A stretch of DNA of 64,000 nt from Vandiemenella viatica (GCA_031002005.1 JARYHS010011408.1:215398402-215462401), one strand, 5' to 3'. Positions 1-11,940 are shown, counted from the first letter of the stretch. Notes: a model not told the origin generated them from the letters alone. Translations and numbers: made by a program.

Positions 1-97
1 AGGATCCGAGACTTTTTTTTCTATTAAAGGCTCTAAATGTAGGATCCAATACTTTTACTTAACTTTGTAAATGCAGCATCCATTTTTTTAATGATAG

Positions 98-303
98 GAA
101 CCTGTACTCGAAGGGAATCATAGTTTTATTGTTATCGCTTCGCTGGCCATATCTTTGTACCTAAATGGAATAAGTGCACGCTTCCATTTTGAAAGTGTTA
201 TGTGTTTCGTTGATCCAAGTAAAGGAGGGGACGAATGGGAAAAGCAGCAAATGAAATATTACATGAGTCTATTAGGTATCTTTATTCAAATATTGTCGAG
301 TAG
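98..303 (+). CDS. Channel exon a: S1 and most of S2, first unit
   Basis: Acceptor TTTTTTTAATGATAG precedes base 98 and donor AG|GTGAGA follows base 303. The frame from 98 is open for 68 codons plus 2 bases. A hydrophobic S1 segment (FIVIASLAISLYLNG) is followed by an acidic/basic loop (DPSKGGDEWEKQQ) and a second hydrophobic stretch (YMSLLGIFIQIL). The S1 stretch aligns with the S1 exon at 43692-43886 (FLILAAAYTS). The two leftover bases AG are completed by the first base of the next exon to give Ser. The exon lacks a start codon and is too short to be noticed as an ORF. The acceptor is the weakest part of the call. It begins at phase 0, whereas the matching exon of the second unit begins inside a Trp codon, so the 5' intron position differs between units. 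Confidence 0.68.
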
Positions 304-1076
304 GTGAGAAGAATTTTTTTTTCAATTTTTTTTCTGAAACGACATTTGAATTTGTCAATTTTATACCTTTTTTTAATGACTATGAACTTGAAATTTTCAA
401 TTGAAAGAAGGAAAAGTTTATATTTTATAGTTAAAACTAATTTATTTATTTAAATAACTGCAGACCGTACAGAATTGGAACATGTGAACGTTTATATAAT
501 TTATATGAATATTTAAGTATTTTATCAACATAAATTATTATTACATCAGAATTCCACTATCAATGTTATTAAATATAATTACTCAGTAAAATTAGTTTAC
601 ATACATTTATTGTTTATAACATAAATTGATACTTCAAAATTTATTAATACTGTTCTGCTGAAAAGTGATCTTAATTCTGAATACGTTGCGTCTCAATGGA
701 TGGCATGGGTATTACCTATAATATATTTTAATGCAATTGAACGATAACGCTGCGCTTTGGTAGATACGTGTTAACGGCATTCGCTACGTAAACTGGAAAT
801 GTCTCAGGCATTTACTTTTTGCTCCACGCTGCTTCTGTCTGATCCAACTGGCCGATTGTGCCTATTCATAAACTCTTTCTGTCCCTACGGCAGTTCCTCA
901 TTCCATAACAGATTTCAGAAAGTTTCGCTCCAACTGTCAAAAAACCGATCCCCCCCCTCAAAAAAAAGATTACGTAATATATACACCTCCTTGAATCATA
1001 GAATTAAATTTCTGTTATTTAATTACCTTCTCTCATTTTTTCTGTTGTACAACCTAAATAATGTTTTTGTTTTCAG
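304..1076 (+). other. Intron 1, no recognised element
   Basis: AT-rich intron sequence between GTGAGA and TTTTCAG. It contains short T-runs and no recognisable coding sequence or terminal repeats. Confidence 0.6.
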
Positions 1077-1247
1077 CTATGTGAGATTGCATGTCTGCTA
1101 TTATGACGATCGTGGTTTATTGATCAGCCATCCTTTATACACAGCAAGATATTATTTAAGTCATGGATTTGTACTGGACCTGTTGGCGGTGTTTCCGTTC
1201 TCAATATTTCAGCCTAGATATTTTGTGGAGCCTAATGGAATTGAGAG
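1077..1247 (+). CDS. Channel exon b: end of S2, S2-S3 loop and S3, first unit
   Basis: The acceptor is TTTTTGTTTTCAG and the donor AG|GTAATT. The translation contains YVRLHVCYYDDRG, then a short loop with the HPLYTARYYL motif, then the S3 helix SHGFVLDLLAVFPFSIF. This matches the CNG/HCN family pattern of a helix end, an aromatic-acidic turn, a DP..IA..YL-like stretch and a helix with a conserved Asp followed by a Pro (D-L-L-A-V-F-P). It starts with the third base of a split codon and ends with two bases (AG) of an Arg codon. The long ORF in which it lies extends into intron sequence on the 5' side, so the exon is only its last 171 bases. Confidence 0.88.
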
Positions 1248-1835
1248 GTAATTGTTATTTTTAAGAAATCAAATCTATGTATTCCTGAAACCCATTTGCT
1301 ACCGCAGGCTTAACTTATTTAATACAATCACACACTATGTGTTATCGGGCATACCACCACGGCAGCGCATTAATTTTCTTCGAAGTCGTTCTCCGATTTC
1401 ATCTTCCGGGAAAATGTTGTGCTCCAGGCAGCAGCCGGAGCATTTTCTGCTTGTACTTTTATCAAGCAGTTATTGTGGAGGTTGTTTTCTATCAACATTT
1501 CCTCCTATTTGTTACTGTATTTTGTCTTTGCTTCAAGTTTGTCTTAATGTTTGCTCCTTATTTATTTTATGTTGCTGTTAGGATTGCTAATGGTCTTTTG
1601 TGTTTGTCGTAAGCTGTATTATCTTTACCAAGGCTAGCGATGAGGGGGTTTGTTGACTTCGCTGCTGTTCTGTAGAACTTTTCGGTGATATTCTTTATTA
1701 TTTCAGCGAATTGTGGGATTCCTGTGGCTGTGTGCAGTTCTATTATGGGAAACAGGGTTGGTACATAGAGAGCCCTCCGTAACGTCCTGTTTTGCATAGT
1801 TTGCAGTCTGGCCATTGAGGTTTTGGAGGCGTACC

Positions 1836-2511
1836 TATGGAGGAAAGAAATATATGGAGACGACGCAAGGGACCTTCACCACGCATTGAAGTGACGCCGG
1901 GCGAAGAGGAGTGGGGAGGCGTGGCCGCCATATTACCTATCCATACAGACACGGGGAATATGTACAAAACCTCAAGGGGGCTCTAGGATAAACCTAACGC
2001 CGCAATCTGATGATGGATTATTATGTAACTCGATGAGACAAATAAAAAATTAAGAATAATTTTTTTTTATATATCCTGCTTAGTTTTCGAGATATTCTGT
2101 CTCAAATGTGAGACTTTTTGGTTGAAATTCAGAAGAAAAAATTGGTCAAAGTCAAATTTGATGACGGATTCTTATTTAAAAAGACGAAACAAAGAATAAA
2201 AAGTTTCGATATCTTGCCTAGTTCTCAAAATATACTGTCTCAAAAGTGAGTTGAAATGCAGAAGAAAATTTCGCAAAAAGTCAAATTTGATGATGGATTC
2301 TTATGTAACACGACGAAAAAATTCGAAAATAAAGAATAAAATTTTTCGATATCTTGTTTAATTTTCGGGATATACTGTGTCCAAATAGCAATTGTATGGA
2401 TACGTAATATGGCCGCTGCCGCCACTGCGCATGCGCAGTATCAGCCGAGAGTTTAGAGGCGGCGTCACAGAATAAGCGGTATTTCGTCTCCATATATTTC
2501 TTTCCTCCATG
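1836..2511. mobile_element. hAT-like MITE, 676 bp, with 8-bp target duplication
   Basis: The ends TATGGAGGAAAGAAATATAT and ATATATTTCTTTCCTCCATG are inverted copies over about 28 bp with one mismatch at the first base. The homology continues inward (GGCCGCCATATTACSTATCC-like stretches near 1921-1945 and 2395-2420). The element is flanked by the direct repeat GGCGTACC at 1828-1835 and 2512-2519. Eight bases is the target duplication length of hAT elements. Removing one copy plus the element restores the LINE frame on the minus strand: MWGYA|SKTSMARLQ, the usual Jockey WGYA(S/A)KT motif. No transposase is encoded. The interior has three diverged copies of a roughly 135-bp unit at about 2000, 2150 and 2280. 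Confidence 0.88.
2000..2390. repeat. Three diverged ~135-bp tandem units inside the MITE
   Basis: Each unit carries TTTGATGATGGATTCTTATG-like sequence, then a run of A-rich bases, then TTCGATATCTTG.CTAGTTTTC and ATATACTGTCTCAAA. The starts are near 2005, 2158 and 2286. Confidence 0.65.
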
Positions 2512-5500
2512 GGCGTACCCCCACATCGGGCACGCTTACTCAATAACCAGTTTGACCAGAATGCAGAAGATGTTTAGGCCAACGCTGGGAGCCAGCGTGC
2601 TTTCCCTGTTGAGAATAGGGTATTATAGCTGTTACTCGACATCGGAGAACTTCGATATACCGAGACCATGTGAGTCGCTTGTCCAACGTCACCTCTAGGT
2701 ATTTTGCAGTGGGTGACCATTCAATTCCTTCCCCATTTAGTTTGAGTGTTGGTGTAGGATCTCGCTGAGGAGGGCGTTCCCCCGTGCGTTTCGTCAACAT
2801 GATTGCTTGGGTTTTTGATACAGTTAATGTAATTCTCCATCTTCTCTCCCGTGCTAGGGTTTGCTGGAGAACTTCCTGGAGCCTGCGAATTGCGGCTGCT
2901 TTAGACCTGTGGGCGATAAAGAAGGCAGTGTCATCTGCATAAAGTGTACAGCACCGGTCCCAGCACAGAACCTTGCGGGGCGCCTGCATTTATGGGTCGT
3001 CGAGTTGAGAGGGCATCTCCCACTTTCACCCGGAAGGTCCTTCCACACAGGTAGCTGCGCAGTAGTTTGACGAGCAGTCCGGGGATTCCTTGTTGGTAAA
3101 GTTTATAGAGAAGTCCTTTACGCTAGACGGCATCAAAAGCTCGCGCAACGTCTAGTAAGACGAGTGGGCAGTACGCACGATAGTTGAATGCTTTAGTGCA
3201 TCAACAACAATCCGCACGATTTGCTGGGTCGTCGAATGCCCTTTTTGAAATCCTGATTGAAATTGTGGTATTAGGCCTTCTTCCTGAATATGCTGGTTTA
3301 GTCTTTTCAGTTAGGGCCGGCAGAAGGCTTATTAGACTGCCATTCTTACCGGGCTGTGATGATTTTTTAGGATTTGATTTCCTATTTTATCCTTGCTGGG
3401 AGCTATTATTGAGTGGAATCTTTTAATAGTGTGTTTAATCTCCTCTTCGAAAATTTCGTCGATTTGGTATTGGTCTTCCGCCTCCAAGAATCTTGCCAGT
3501 CGTCGGTGGACCTCAGCAGTGTTTTGTTCGTCTACTTCCTCCGCAGGCCTGAACTGTCGCTCGAAATGATCGGCCAGAGCGTTAGCTTTATCTATCTTCG
3601 TCCTTGTATACGACTCCTTTCTCGCCATGCAGTGGGGGTAAGCGAGCATGGCGTTTGGTGAATCTTCTCGTTTCGCTCCATAGAGTGCCGTCATGCATTT
3701 CTATGTAGGCTAATCTGGCCGACCATTCCCTGTTTCGGTGATCGTTTAGTGCAGCTTTGAACTCACGTTGTAGTCGGTTTAGCACGCGCTAGGTGTGTGT
3801 TTGCCGAGTCAGTTTCCACTCCATTGCTACTCTATTCTTGTTTCTGATCTGTGCAACCAGCTCGGAAGGCAGTTGTCGAGAATTCTCTGTCGGTCCAGAT
3901 GGGGGTGTTGAATTTTTAGCTGCCTGGAGGACTATTGCCAGTATGATCTAGGTGTTGAGTAGATTAATTTGGCGGTGTGGTTGGATGGTAGATCTTATAA
4001 TCTCTCTGAAGCTGTCCCAGTCTGTCTTGTTATAGTTGATTGGGCTCGCTAGATTATACAGTCGCATTCTGACGTCAATTTGTACCATTACTGGTGAACT
4101 GTCTATTTATGGTATTTGCGGTTATAAAACCCATGATGCGTCTGGACATAGTAATGTCGAGGACGTCTGCACGACCGTCATTCCAGGGAAAGTGGGTTGG
4201 CTCTTTGGGACACCAGACCTGTAAGATGTGTCTCTGTGAGAGCCGGTTAAGCTGATTTCCCGCCTACTTTGTTGCTCGATACTTCCATCCGGGATGTTTG
4301 GCGTTCAAATACCCGCCGATGATGAGCTTGACTCTGATGTTGAGTAGATTCAGGATCTCCTTGATCCTTGTATTATAGTAATGGGTTCCATGGTTGTACT
4401 TATTTGTATGGCACAAGCTTCTAGTAACTGCGTCGGTGGTGGAGGTGACTCGTGGTGCGGGATGCCACTCCACCACCGGCTGTTGGTCTTTCTTTGTGGT
4501 AGCAGTTATAATTTGCAACACTGGCTCTAAGGTCCGGCTTTAAGTGCGTTTCTGTGACAAGACAGATATCAACGTTTTCATCTCTTAAGAATTGGCGGAA
4601 CGAGCTGTTGGTACATGCCACATGCATTCCAAACGCATATGGACACATTGTCGATGTGATTTCTATCCATGATGGTACTGGCTTTCTTCTGGCTTATCAG
4701 CTCTATGGGCTGTCGTTACTGCAGACATAATATCTGCTGCAAGTTGGTCTAATTTTGTTTGTAGCGATGTGAGTATTGTGAGTAGTGAGGCCACTGTGTT
4801 TAGTAGTAGCCCATGTGTCCTCCTTCGTTAGTTTGTTCAGAGATTGGGCGATACCGGTGATGTTGACCACTGTAGGAGCTTGAACTGTGGATCTCGGCCG
4901 CTGGGGGTAAGTTTGCTTTTTGTGGTTGTTGATGTGTCCCTTTGACTGCTTCCGAGTAGGAGTTCGGCGGGCTGCCTGTTGAATGGCGCTTTTCCTGCGG
5001 GGATTAGGTGGAGTCTTTTCCTGCGGCTGACGCTGGGTTGATTTCTGTGTAGATTTATTAGAGATCTGCGTTTTACTGCTCTGTTGTGGCTTTCTAGTTT
5101 TATGCTTCTGGTCGTTGAGTTTTTCGGGGGGTTCTTGATGTGCTCCAGAATTTTGTGCGTTGCGCTTTTCTTGGGCGGCTGATGCCTGCTTGGTAGCTAT
5201 GCCGCGTTGTCTGTTGCGGGATCTTTTAAAGGCTATGCACCCTTTGTAGTTCGCCACGTGTTGTTCTCCACAGTTTGCGCATTTCAGTCGTTTGATAAGT
5301 GCGCTCCTGCGTATTTAACGCAGATTGGCGGCATATTGCAGTGTCTCGCCACGTGTCCCAGGGCTTAGCAGTTGAAACACAGTATTGGTCATATTGACCT
5401 GACTGCCACCCTTTGGGATGACCCTCGAAGTCACTCTGTCCAGCGGAGCGCTAAGACAAAGACAGATTGCCATACGAATTCGTGGATAAGCGTCTACATA

Positions 5501-6668
5501 GAAATCGACGACTTTTCAGATATGAGTCTTGTGATAGGCTTATTACTTAGAAAATCAGGGCTAATCATTGCTGAATATTTACACGTTTATTTACATCAGG
5601 TTTCTGAAGGCATGATACTGTACACATATTTACACATACTTGGAAATGAGCTGTGAATAACGTTTTCTATTCTATTACTGTCTGAAACTGATAAACTGGT
5701 GCAGTGGCGCCTTGCTAACCACCACCAACATTATGGGAATGAGGAGAGACACAGCGAGCTTTTCAAGATGGATACCTCTAACCCAAAACGCCAGGACTAT
5801 TGCATTTCGTTGGAGCTTCTGCTTAACTAACCCTATCCGCTTCCATATCCAACTCTTTCTCAGTAGCGCATACCGTCTGCGTTGCTGTAGAAGATCTCTT
5901 GTGGCTGCAATGGCTCCGTTTCGAGGTCGGAGCCCGGTAGCTTCTCGACGACTCCCGGCTGCACCATGCGACATCATATCGACAAACAGACAGACCTAGC
6001 AAGCTGTGCCACTCTAGCTCTTTGGAGAAGGCAAACCCTAACATCACCTAAGTGCATGTGGTCATAATGCCAGCTTGCATTTTCTTTTCGGCGCCTGACA
6101 ATTGCCGAATCGCTGACTCGTGCTCTACATGCAGGTTGTGGCCCTCGTAACGTTGCTTAATTCTGCTCGCTCGCCTGTCCTCTATCCCCACCTCAAACAA
6201 ATGTATAAATTTCACAACAGTTGATCTTAGTTTCTCGACAGCTATGCGCAGTCACATGAAGGACTCGAGCGAGAATATTTTCTATTTTGAGGTCTGTCCG
6301 GGAAGACCACTAAGAAGAGTGGCATGAGGTCCGATCTTCCTGGTCTCTTGAATTTTGCAACTGTTCGCATGTCGAAACCAGTATATTCCAGTTCCTCCTT
6401 AATGTCCGCTGTCGGCATGTTAGCTGGAAGTCCTCGTAATACTACTTTGAGTAGCTTTTCCGCTGCAGAGGGAAAAGTGTAATATGGACACTTCCCCTCT
6501 GCAGCGCCGCTGTGACTGCCAGATAATCTTCAGTGAAGAGGAAGGTGAGCTTAACCTTGTCTCTTCTGGCCGATTTTGCTTGGAATAGTTTCCCTTGGAG
6601 TGCTGTTTTTACCATGTGATACAGCTCTTTGTAGGTATTCGGATACTGCACCACAATAAGTGGAAGCT

Positions 6669-6748
6669 GCTGCAGCCTTTACTGGTTTTGCTGCTGCTGT
6701 TGCTGTTGTTGGTGCTGCTGCTGTTGTTGCTGTTGATGCTGCTGCTCG
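6669..6748 (-). repeat. CAG/CAA-rich tract coding a Gln run in LINE gag
   Basis: On the minus strand the tract reads as mixed CAG and CAA codons, giving about twenty Gln residues with occasional His. It lies within the Jockey-type gag reading region. The mixed codons suggest an old tract and not a fresh pure triplet expansion. Confidence 0.6.
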
Positions 6749-7619
6749 GGTTCTTCCTGGATCAGCACGTCATATGGGTTACTTCATTCCATTCTGTCAG
6801 GGTCTAATGACGGCGGGGGCTTGCTGGTGCGACGCGCCAGCGTGAACCCTTCGTCGTGCGGTTGATCTCCAGCTGAACTTGTTTTTTCGGTTATTTGATG
6901 GTTTGTTCGTGGATGCGCCGCGGCGCTGGAACGTGGCAGACGGTGGTGGGAAACTGAAAGCTCCAATAATTTTCTTCTTTCCCGCCTCTTTGTCGTTGTT
7001 GGTCGAGGCGAGCTGCGACACGGGGATGCTGATTTTGGTATTGCTTCCCCTCTGCTGACTTCTCAAAATATTGGCTTTGTCACCGATGAGCGGCGAGGTG
7101 CACCACTTGGTTGCACGGAGATCTAGTCCATGGGCACTGGTCGTCGTTTGCGAGGTGTGCACGGACTGAGTTGTATCCATGATCGAGTCCAAGTTCGTTT
7201 GCCGGGTCGTCATACTAACTTGCAGAGCCATCCTAGTCATGTCTGTTGCCAAGTCTCTGTTCGTCAGCCGGGTCGTCAACACAGCCGCAGCTGTCGCCGG
7301 CAAAGCCGAGTGCGCTGGGGCACTCGACCCACCTGGCGATACACTACAGTGAGCATTTTCCTCATCGCACATCTTGAGACTAGGGATGCCAACTCGGAAC
7401 TGTTCTCCACGGTTGGCGGTGATGTCACGTTCATGTGCGCCGAGTGCTATGGTGGTGGGGTATGAAGCCTGGTGGGGTGAGTTGGGAGACAGGAGACGTG
7501 GTGGGGATACGCGAGTTGGAAATTGCAACTGTAGGCCTGAATGCATTCTCCAATGATATTGATTGACTAACCCCAAAGCCCGCCAAAAATGACGGGTTTA
7601 ACTGAGTGTTATGGTAATT

Positions 7620-8965
7620 TATTTCTCTCCAGTTGCTTAACTAAATAGAATTGTTATAAAATAATTTTTCGTCCCTTGTGATGTAGCTAAAAGCTTCAAT
7701 TATCAACTTGGTCCAGGCTGCATTTCAGTCTAACCACAATTTCCGATGATATTGCTGATAGAAAAGCAAGGCTTAATCACGTTCGAATTAATACATTCTC
7801 TGTATCCCATGTTAGTGTCATCATGCATCGCGAAATAAACTTGATCCCAAAACTTCACAGGTTCTGACACCTTTCTTTCTTAATACCTGTGATGAAGATT
7901 GGTATTTTAACGGCTGAGACAGCTTACATCGGCAGAAATAATGATCCCAGTGAGAACGAAGGATGCTAAAAATAATTCATAACAACTCACGCAATGCCAC
8001 GTAATATTTAATTGTGGTTTAAACCACATATATAGCGATTAATTTGGAACTTCTTTCATTCCATCCAAGTGATGATTTCAGTAAAAAAAAACAAAAAAAA
8101 AACATGATAATTAATATGCCAATTTAAAAGCAATACATACTTTTCTTTCAGGGTTCTGACATTTTATGTCTTAGCAATTGCTTAATTAAATAGAGCTGTT
8201 ATAAAATAAAATTCGGTGTAATTCCTCGTGCCTTGCACTGTAGCAAAAGGTTTCATTTTGCACCCGGGTCCAGGTTGTATTTCAACCTAACCACATACTA
8301 CGATAAACTTGCCGCCAGGAGAACAATACTTCTATCTCACGCATATTAATACAAGAACAGTATCGCGTTTTAATGACAATAATGTATAACAATATAAATT
8401 TAATCAAAAATCTTCAAGGGTTTTTACACATTTCTGTTTTGTTATCCGTGATTCAGACCGATCTTGAAACGTTTGAATGGCTGAAACAGTTGCTGAAATA
8501 ATGGGATCAGTAATATTACACAGTGGAAGCAAAGGAAATTAAAATAAATCTTATAAACTTACAATATGCCACGTAATATTTGTTTCAATTGTAGTGTAGG
8601 ATGCACAGATCGGTATCAGTGTGCAACTATTTCCGTTTAAACGAATTAATAATATCAATAATAAATGGGACACAGCTTAAATTTTTTTGATAAAAAAATA
8701 AAAAAAAATAAAAAAAAAAAAAAAAAAACTAAATTGTTCATAACGTCAAATGCCAGTTGTAATTTTGACGCATGCTAAGTAACAATCTGACCAAAACATT
8801 CGCTACATTGATGCTCGAAACACAAAGATTTTATCCTACATATCTATGGACAACGAATTTAAGGAATACTTCTATATATCAAAAGAATATTACGTAAATA
8901 TAAGCATCTAATGATTGATATGCCGATTTTAACGCAATACATACTTTTATTTCAGTGTTCTGTCA
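7620..8965. repeat. Diverged tandem duplication, two and a partial third unit
   Basis: Shared anchors recur in the same order. One is TTGCTTAA.TAAATAGA.TTGTTATAAAATAA (7632 and 8176). Others are CTGTAGC.AAAGCTT/GGTTTCA, GGTCCAGG.TG.ATTTCA and ATGCCACGTAATATTT (7992 and 8567). The sequence AGCAATACATACTTTTCTTTCAG.GTTCTG occurs at about 8130 and again, diverged, at about 8930. The unit is about 545 bp at the first junction and 800 bp at the second. No coding sequence was seen. A- and T-runs near 8085 and 8690-8725 interrupt it. Confidence 0.65.
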
Positions 8966-9537
8966 GTTAATTTATTTGCGGATTCTTGGAAATGATATTA
9001 AATAACGTCCATCACCAAGAATTATAACGTAAAGCGTGACGTCATAGCGCGACGACATAGATTGACGCTATGCCGTGACAGGTGACGTCATACATGACAG
9101 CTTGCTTATTATATTCATAGATGCCTGTGTCTCTGTCTTCTAACTGACTAATAACTGGGTTCCGAGTTGAGTTGATATCCCGTGTGTCAGTTTACATGAT
9201 CTTTCGCGAGACGAATCTCCACTGGCTCCTTAATCACGCTGTCCCAGTATCCGTTTGCGTGGGCTATTGCTTGTATCTCCGACACTGTGTAGTCAGGATT
9301 GTTATGTTGAACTGTGGTAAATCATAGGTACCACATCGGACTTCAGGATCTAACCAATTCCGATTGCAACCCGCAAAGCATCTTCCTCAGCTCTGTCCAT
9401 GATATAATTAAAGTTTCATACTTTTGAAGGTTGTTACATATAATGTTTATTACTTGGGTGATAATATCTCTCTACTAGATAAAAGTTTTTCTGTCGTAGC
9501 ATTTACTTACATTTATTTACAGAATATCCCCTGTGGC
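8966..9537 (+). other. Intron sequence, no recognised element
   Basis: It contains a CRE-like, self-complementary stretch (GTGACGTCATAGCGCGACGACATAG, about 9038-9062, and further TGACGTCA at 9083-9090). I see no gene or clear transposon ends. Confidence 0.4.
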
Positions 9538-10244
9538 CGCGAGTTGACTGGAACGAGTGTACTGTCTTGCTGCGCGCGCAGCACTGGATAGTCCACTCTC
9601 CTCGTGTAAACAAGTACAAGACTGAAAATTGACTGAGGATAGTGGACTCGGTTCACGGTCAACTTTTGGCGTGAGAGTTCAGCAATCAAGATGGCTACAA
9701 CTAACAAGTCGCGTAAGCGGAGTGAAGCAGAGGCATTAAAATCTTTAGAACTGCTTGAAAGTGAAGAAATTCTGTGGAACATTAAGAATAAAAATTATAA
9801 GAACAAGGATTTTAGAGACTATATCAAAAAATTGCTTCATAACGGTGTCATTTTTTTATGTATCGGCAAAAATATTTCACAACAGCTCTTCAAATTGAGA
9901 TACAGTTAGTTTTAAATGATGTAACTCTCTACATTTTCATTTGCAACTTTATTCATAAAAAGGCTCTGAGACATTTAAAGCGTTTCTTTTTTATATTCAC
10001 TCTTTAAACCATTTTCTACGTTTTATTTTATTAATCTTCATATCATTCAACATTATAATTAACAAATTAGGTACGATGTTAATTCCTTTCTATAATATGG
10101 ACATACTATTTTCAACAAGATCACAATATAGGCGTAGAGAACTGTCCTGACTGTGAACTGTCTTCTAATTATTACTAGCATGCTAATCAATTATCTTACA
10201 CCCACCACCGACGGTCCCGCCAGCTATCGTTCCAGTCAACTCGC
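9538..10244 (+). mobile_element. MADF-bearing DNA element with 18-bp inverted repeats (PIF/Harbinger-like)
   Basis: GCGAGTTGACTGGAACGA at 9538-9555 recurs as its exact reverse complement at 10227-10244. Between them lies a + strand reading frame (9691-9909) that starts like a MADF DNA-binding domain. A MADF gene commonly accompanies the nuclease gene in PIF/Harbinger transposons. No DDE nuclease is present, so this would be a deletion derivative. I could not identify a target duplication, so the superfamily is inferred. Confidence 0.55.
9691..9909 (+). pseudogene. Truncated MADF-domain protein
   Basis: The 72-codon frame has a basic N-terminus (KSRKRSEAEA), then LLESEEILWNIKNKNYKNKDFR. This matches the first helix of MADF domains, where an acidic helix is followed by LW, then Y+NKD. 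MADF domains bind DNA and occur in PIF/Harbinger accessory proteins and in insect transcription factors. The sequence loses resemblance after about residue 50 (HNGVIFLCIG) and stops, so the domain is incomplete. It lies between 18-bp inverted repeats, which points to a transposon origin. Confidence 0.5.
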
Positions 10245-10514
10245 ATCGTGTAAACGCGGCCTGTGCCATACTTGAAAGTCCACGGTCGTCGAGATAATGA
10301 GAAAATAAGCTCTTTCTGTCCACTGTCTCTCGCAGTCTTGACCACTTCTCTCCCATGCTGTACTCCCTCTCATGTTCGCTGGAGTACAGCATCTATACAT
10401 TGACTAACTCTCCTTCACGGCTCAGGGTCCACTGAATCTCAACACGACACTGCCTGCCCCCACTCCCCCCTCCTCCCCTCCCACACAAGGAACCGAGTGG
10501 TTTAATAGGCTCTG
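10245..10514. other. Intron sequence, no recognised element
   Basis: C-rich stretches (near 10455-10490) but no gene or paired repeats that I can support. Confidence 0.35.
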
Positions 10515-11400
10515 CAGATGTACGAAAGGACTTTTCAACTTTGGAATGATATAGAAATTTGTTGAGATAACTTACAAAATCGGTAAATGTATTTTGTAGC
10601 AAACAACCTAAGGTTTAATGCACGTTGTGCATCAGTTCGCCATTCCGCCACTAGGAGCGCCAGCGTAGTGCACAGTTAAAATGGCTACTTTCATTGATGC
10701 GGAAGTGCTCGCTGTGTGTTTTGGTATCATGAAACGAACTCTGCAACAACCTTTCGGCGTCAATTTCGCGCCGAATACGCCAAAGAACCATGTTCGTGAC
10801 ATCCCCAAAGTTAATGTGTTTTGTGCCCATAGCAAATTGAAAGTGTACGGCCCTTTCTTCTTCATGGAGAAAAGTGTCACCGGTATTGTGTATATGGATA
10901 TGCTTTAAAACTTTTCCGCAGATCGATGAAGATGACCAAGATGGGATGGTTTACTACCAGCAAGACGGAGTGCCACCTCATTTCCTTATGGAAGTTCAAG
11001 GTTTCCACGATGATCGTTTCCCAGGTTGGTGGATTGGCCGCGAAGAGCCAGTCACATGGCCACCTCGTTCCCCAAACTTGACACCACTGCATTTCTTTGA
11101 TTAAAAATCATGTGTATGTTCCTCTTATATCAAACAGTTTGGCCGACCTGAAAAATCACATCTACGCTGCCGTTGCACAGGATTACGCCCGATTTGCTGC
11201 AACGAGTGTGAGAATAAATTGATTACCGATGGGATGTTTGCTGCATGACAAATGGTAGTCATATCGAACCAAAATGACACTTGGCACTTTTATGTGAAAT
11301 TTGAAGTTGTTAGCTACAAAATGACACATCTACCGATTCTCTAAGTTATCTCAATAAATTTCTATATTATTCCAAAGTTGTACAGTCCTTTCTGACTCAT
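10515..11400 (+). mobile_element. Decayed Tc3/mariner-type element with long (~80 bp) inverted repeats
   Basis: The left end (ACTTTTCAACTTTGGAATGATATAGAAATTTGTTGAGATAACTTA, about 10528-10575) returns inverted at about 11340-11385 and can be followed for roughly 80 bp. The transposase remnants are in several + frames. 10752-10908 resembles SPKVNVFCA..+KVYGPFFF.E.TVTG..YLDML. 10960-11100 contains YYQQDGVPPHF and WPPRSPNLTPLHFFD, the block around the last two catalytic residues. A frameshifted tail follows (about 11105-11270). The N-terminal DNA-binding half is missing. This is an internally deleted, inactive copy. Confidence 0.75.
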
Positions 11401-11455
11401 TCTGTATATTATGACAGTTTTAAGGTTTAATAATATTTAATTAAAATTGCAAAAG

Positions 11456-11940
11456 GAGCGCACGCTCCGATGGCAACTTCCCTACACACCCATCTTCCCC
11501 CTTTCCTGCACCCACACACATTTGCCCTCTAAAAATTTCATCGTTAAACTCTTTCATCGTTTTTGGTAAATTATTCATTATTTCTCTTGGTAACTTATTC
11601 CAATCCCTGACTCCTTTACCTAAAAAAGAGAATCTTCCTACACCCTAATGCCTGAAATCGAGTGCCAGCTTGTGATCATGGTCATTTTTTTCCCTTCTAT
11701 GCATTACTTTTAATTGTTATACCAATATCTTTCCACACCTCATCACGAATATACGCCTTGTACACTTCAATTACACCCATCACACTCCTCCTGTCTTCCA
11801 ATGAATTCCATTCCAGCTCTTTTATCATGTCTGTTACTGATTGCGTTCTCAGGTAATTTCCAGAAACAAATCTAGCATCCCTTTTTTTGTACCCTCTCCA
11901 ACTTTAATGGGGAAGGGAAAGCTTTTGATCAGCAGTATAG
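11456..11940 (-). mobile_element. 5'-truncated LINE 3' end, antisense (copy 1)
   Basis: The sequence GAGCGCACGCTCCGATGG followed by CCCTACACACCCATC begins the plus-strand view. It is shared with 13962-14700 and 50866-50943, so it is the 3' end of a repeated family read on the minus strand. The encoded remnants parallel the better-preserved copy at 13962-14700. Confidence 0.65.

Larger units (their letters stand above)
1290..7590 (-). mobile_element. Antisense Jockey-type LINE, gag to reverse transcriptase, decayed
   Basis: Read on the minus strand, the order is 5' to 3' of a Jockey-clade non-LTR retrotransposon. Gag begins at 7576 and carries a Gln-rich tract at about 6750-6669. A zinc knuckle (CANCGEQHVANYKGC) lies near 5280-5235. 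Endonuclease remnants follow at 4648-4264 (DICLVTETHLKPDLR). Reverse transcriptase follows: fingers about 3785-3332, then INAGAPQGSVLGPVLYTLYADD near 2990-2930. The thumb and tail run from 2540 to 1567 (MARLQTMQNRTLRRA). The frame is broken many times. A deletion joins the PQGSVLGP box almost directly to YADD. A hAT-like MITE interrupts it at 1836-2511. AT-rich sequence around 5500-5690 may be another insert. The 3' limit is approximate; no poly(A) was identified. Confidence 0.85.

Noticed and set aside
1252..1612. Open frames of 91-109 codons on the + strand
   Set aside because: They lie over the 3' end of the antisense LINE, have no motif, and start right after the exon b donor; read as chance frames.
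9038..9090. CRE-like TGACGTCA cluster as a promoter
   Set aside because: Deep within an intron and between repeats; no transcript start or other promoter element visible.
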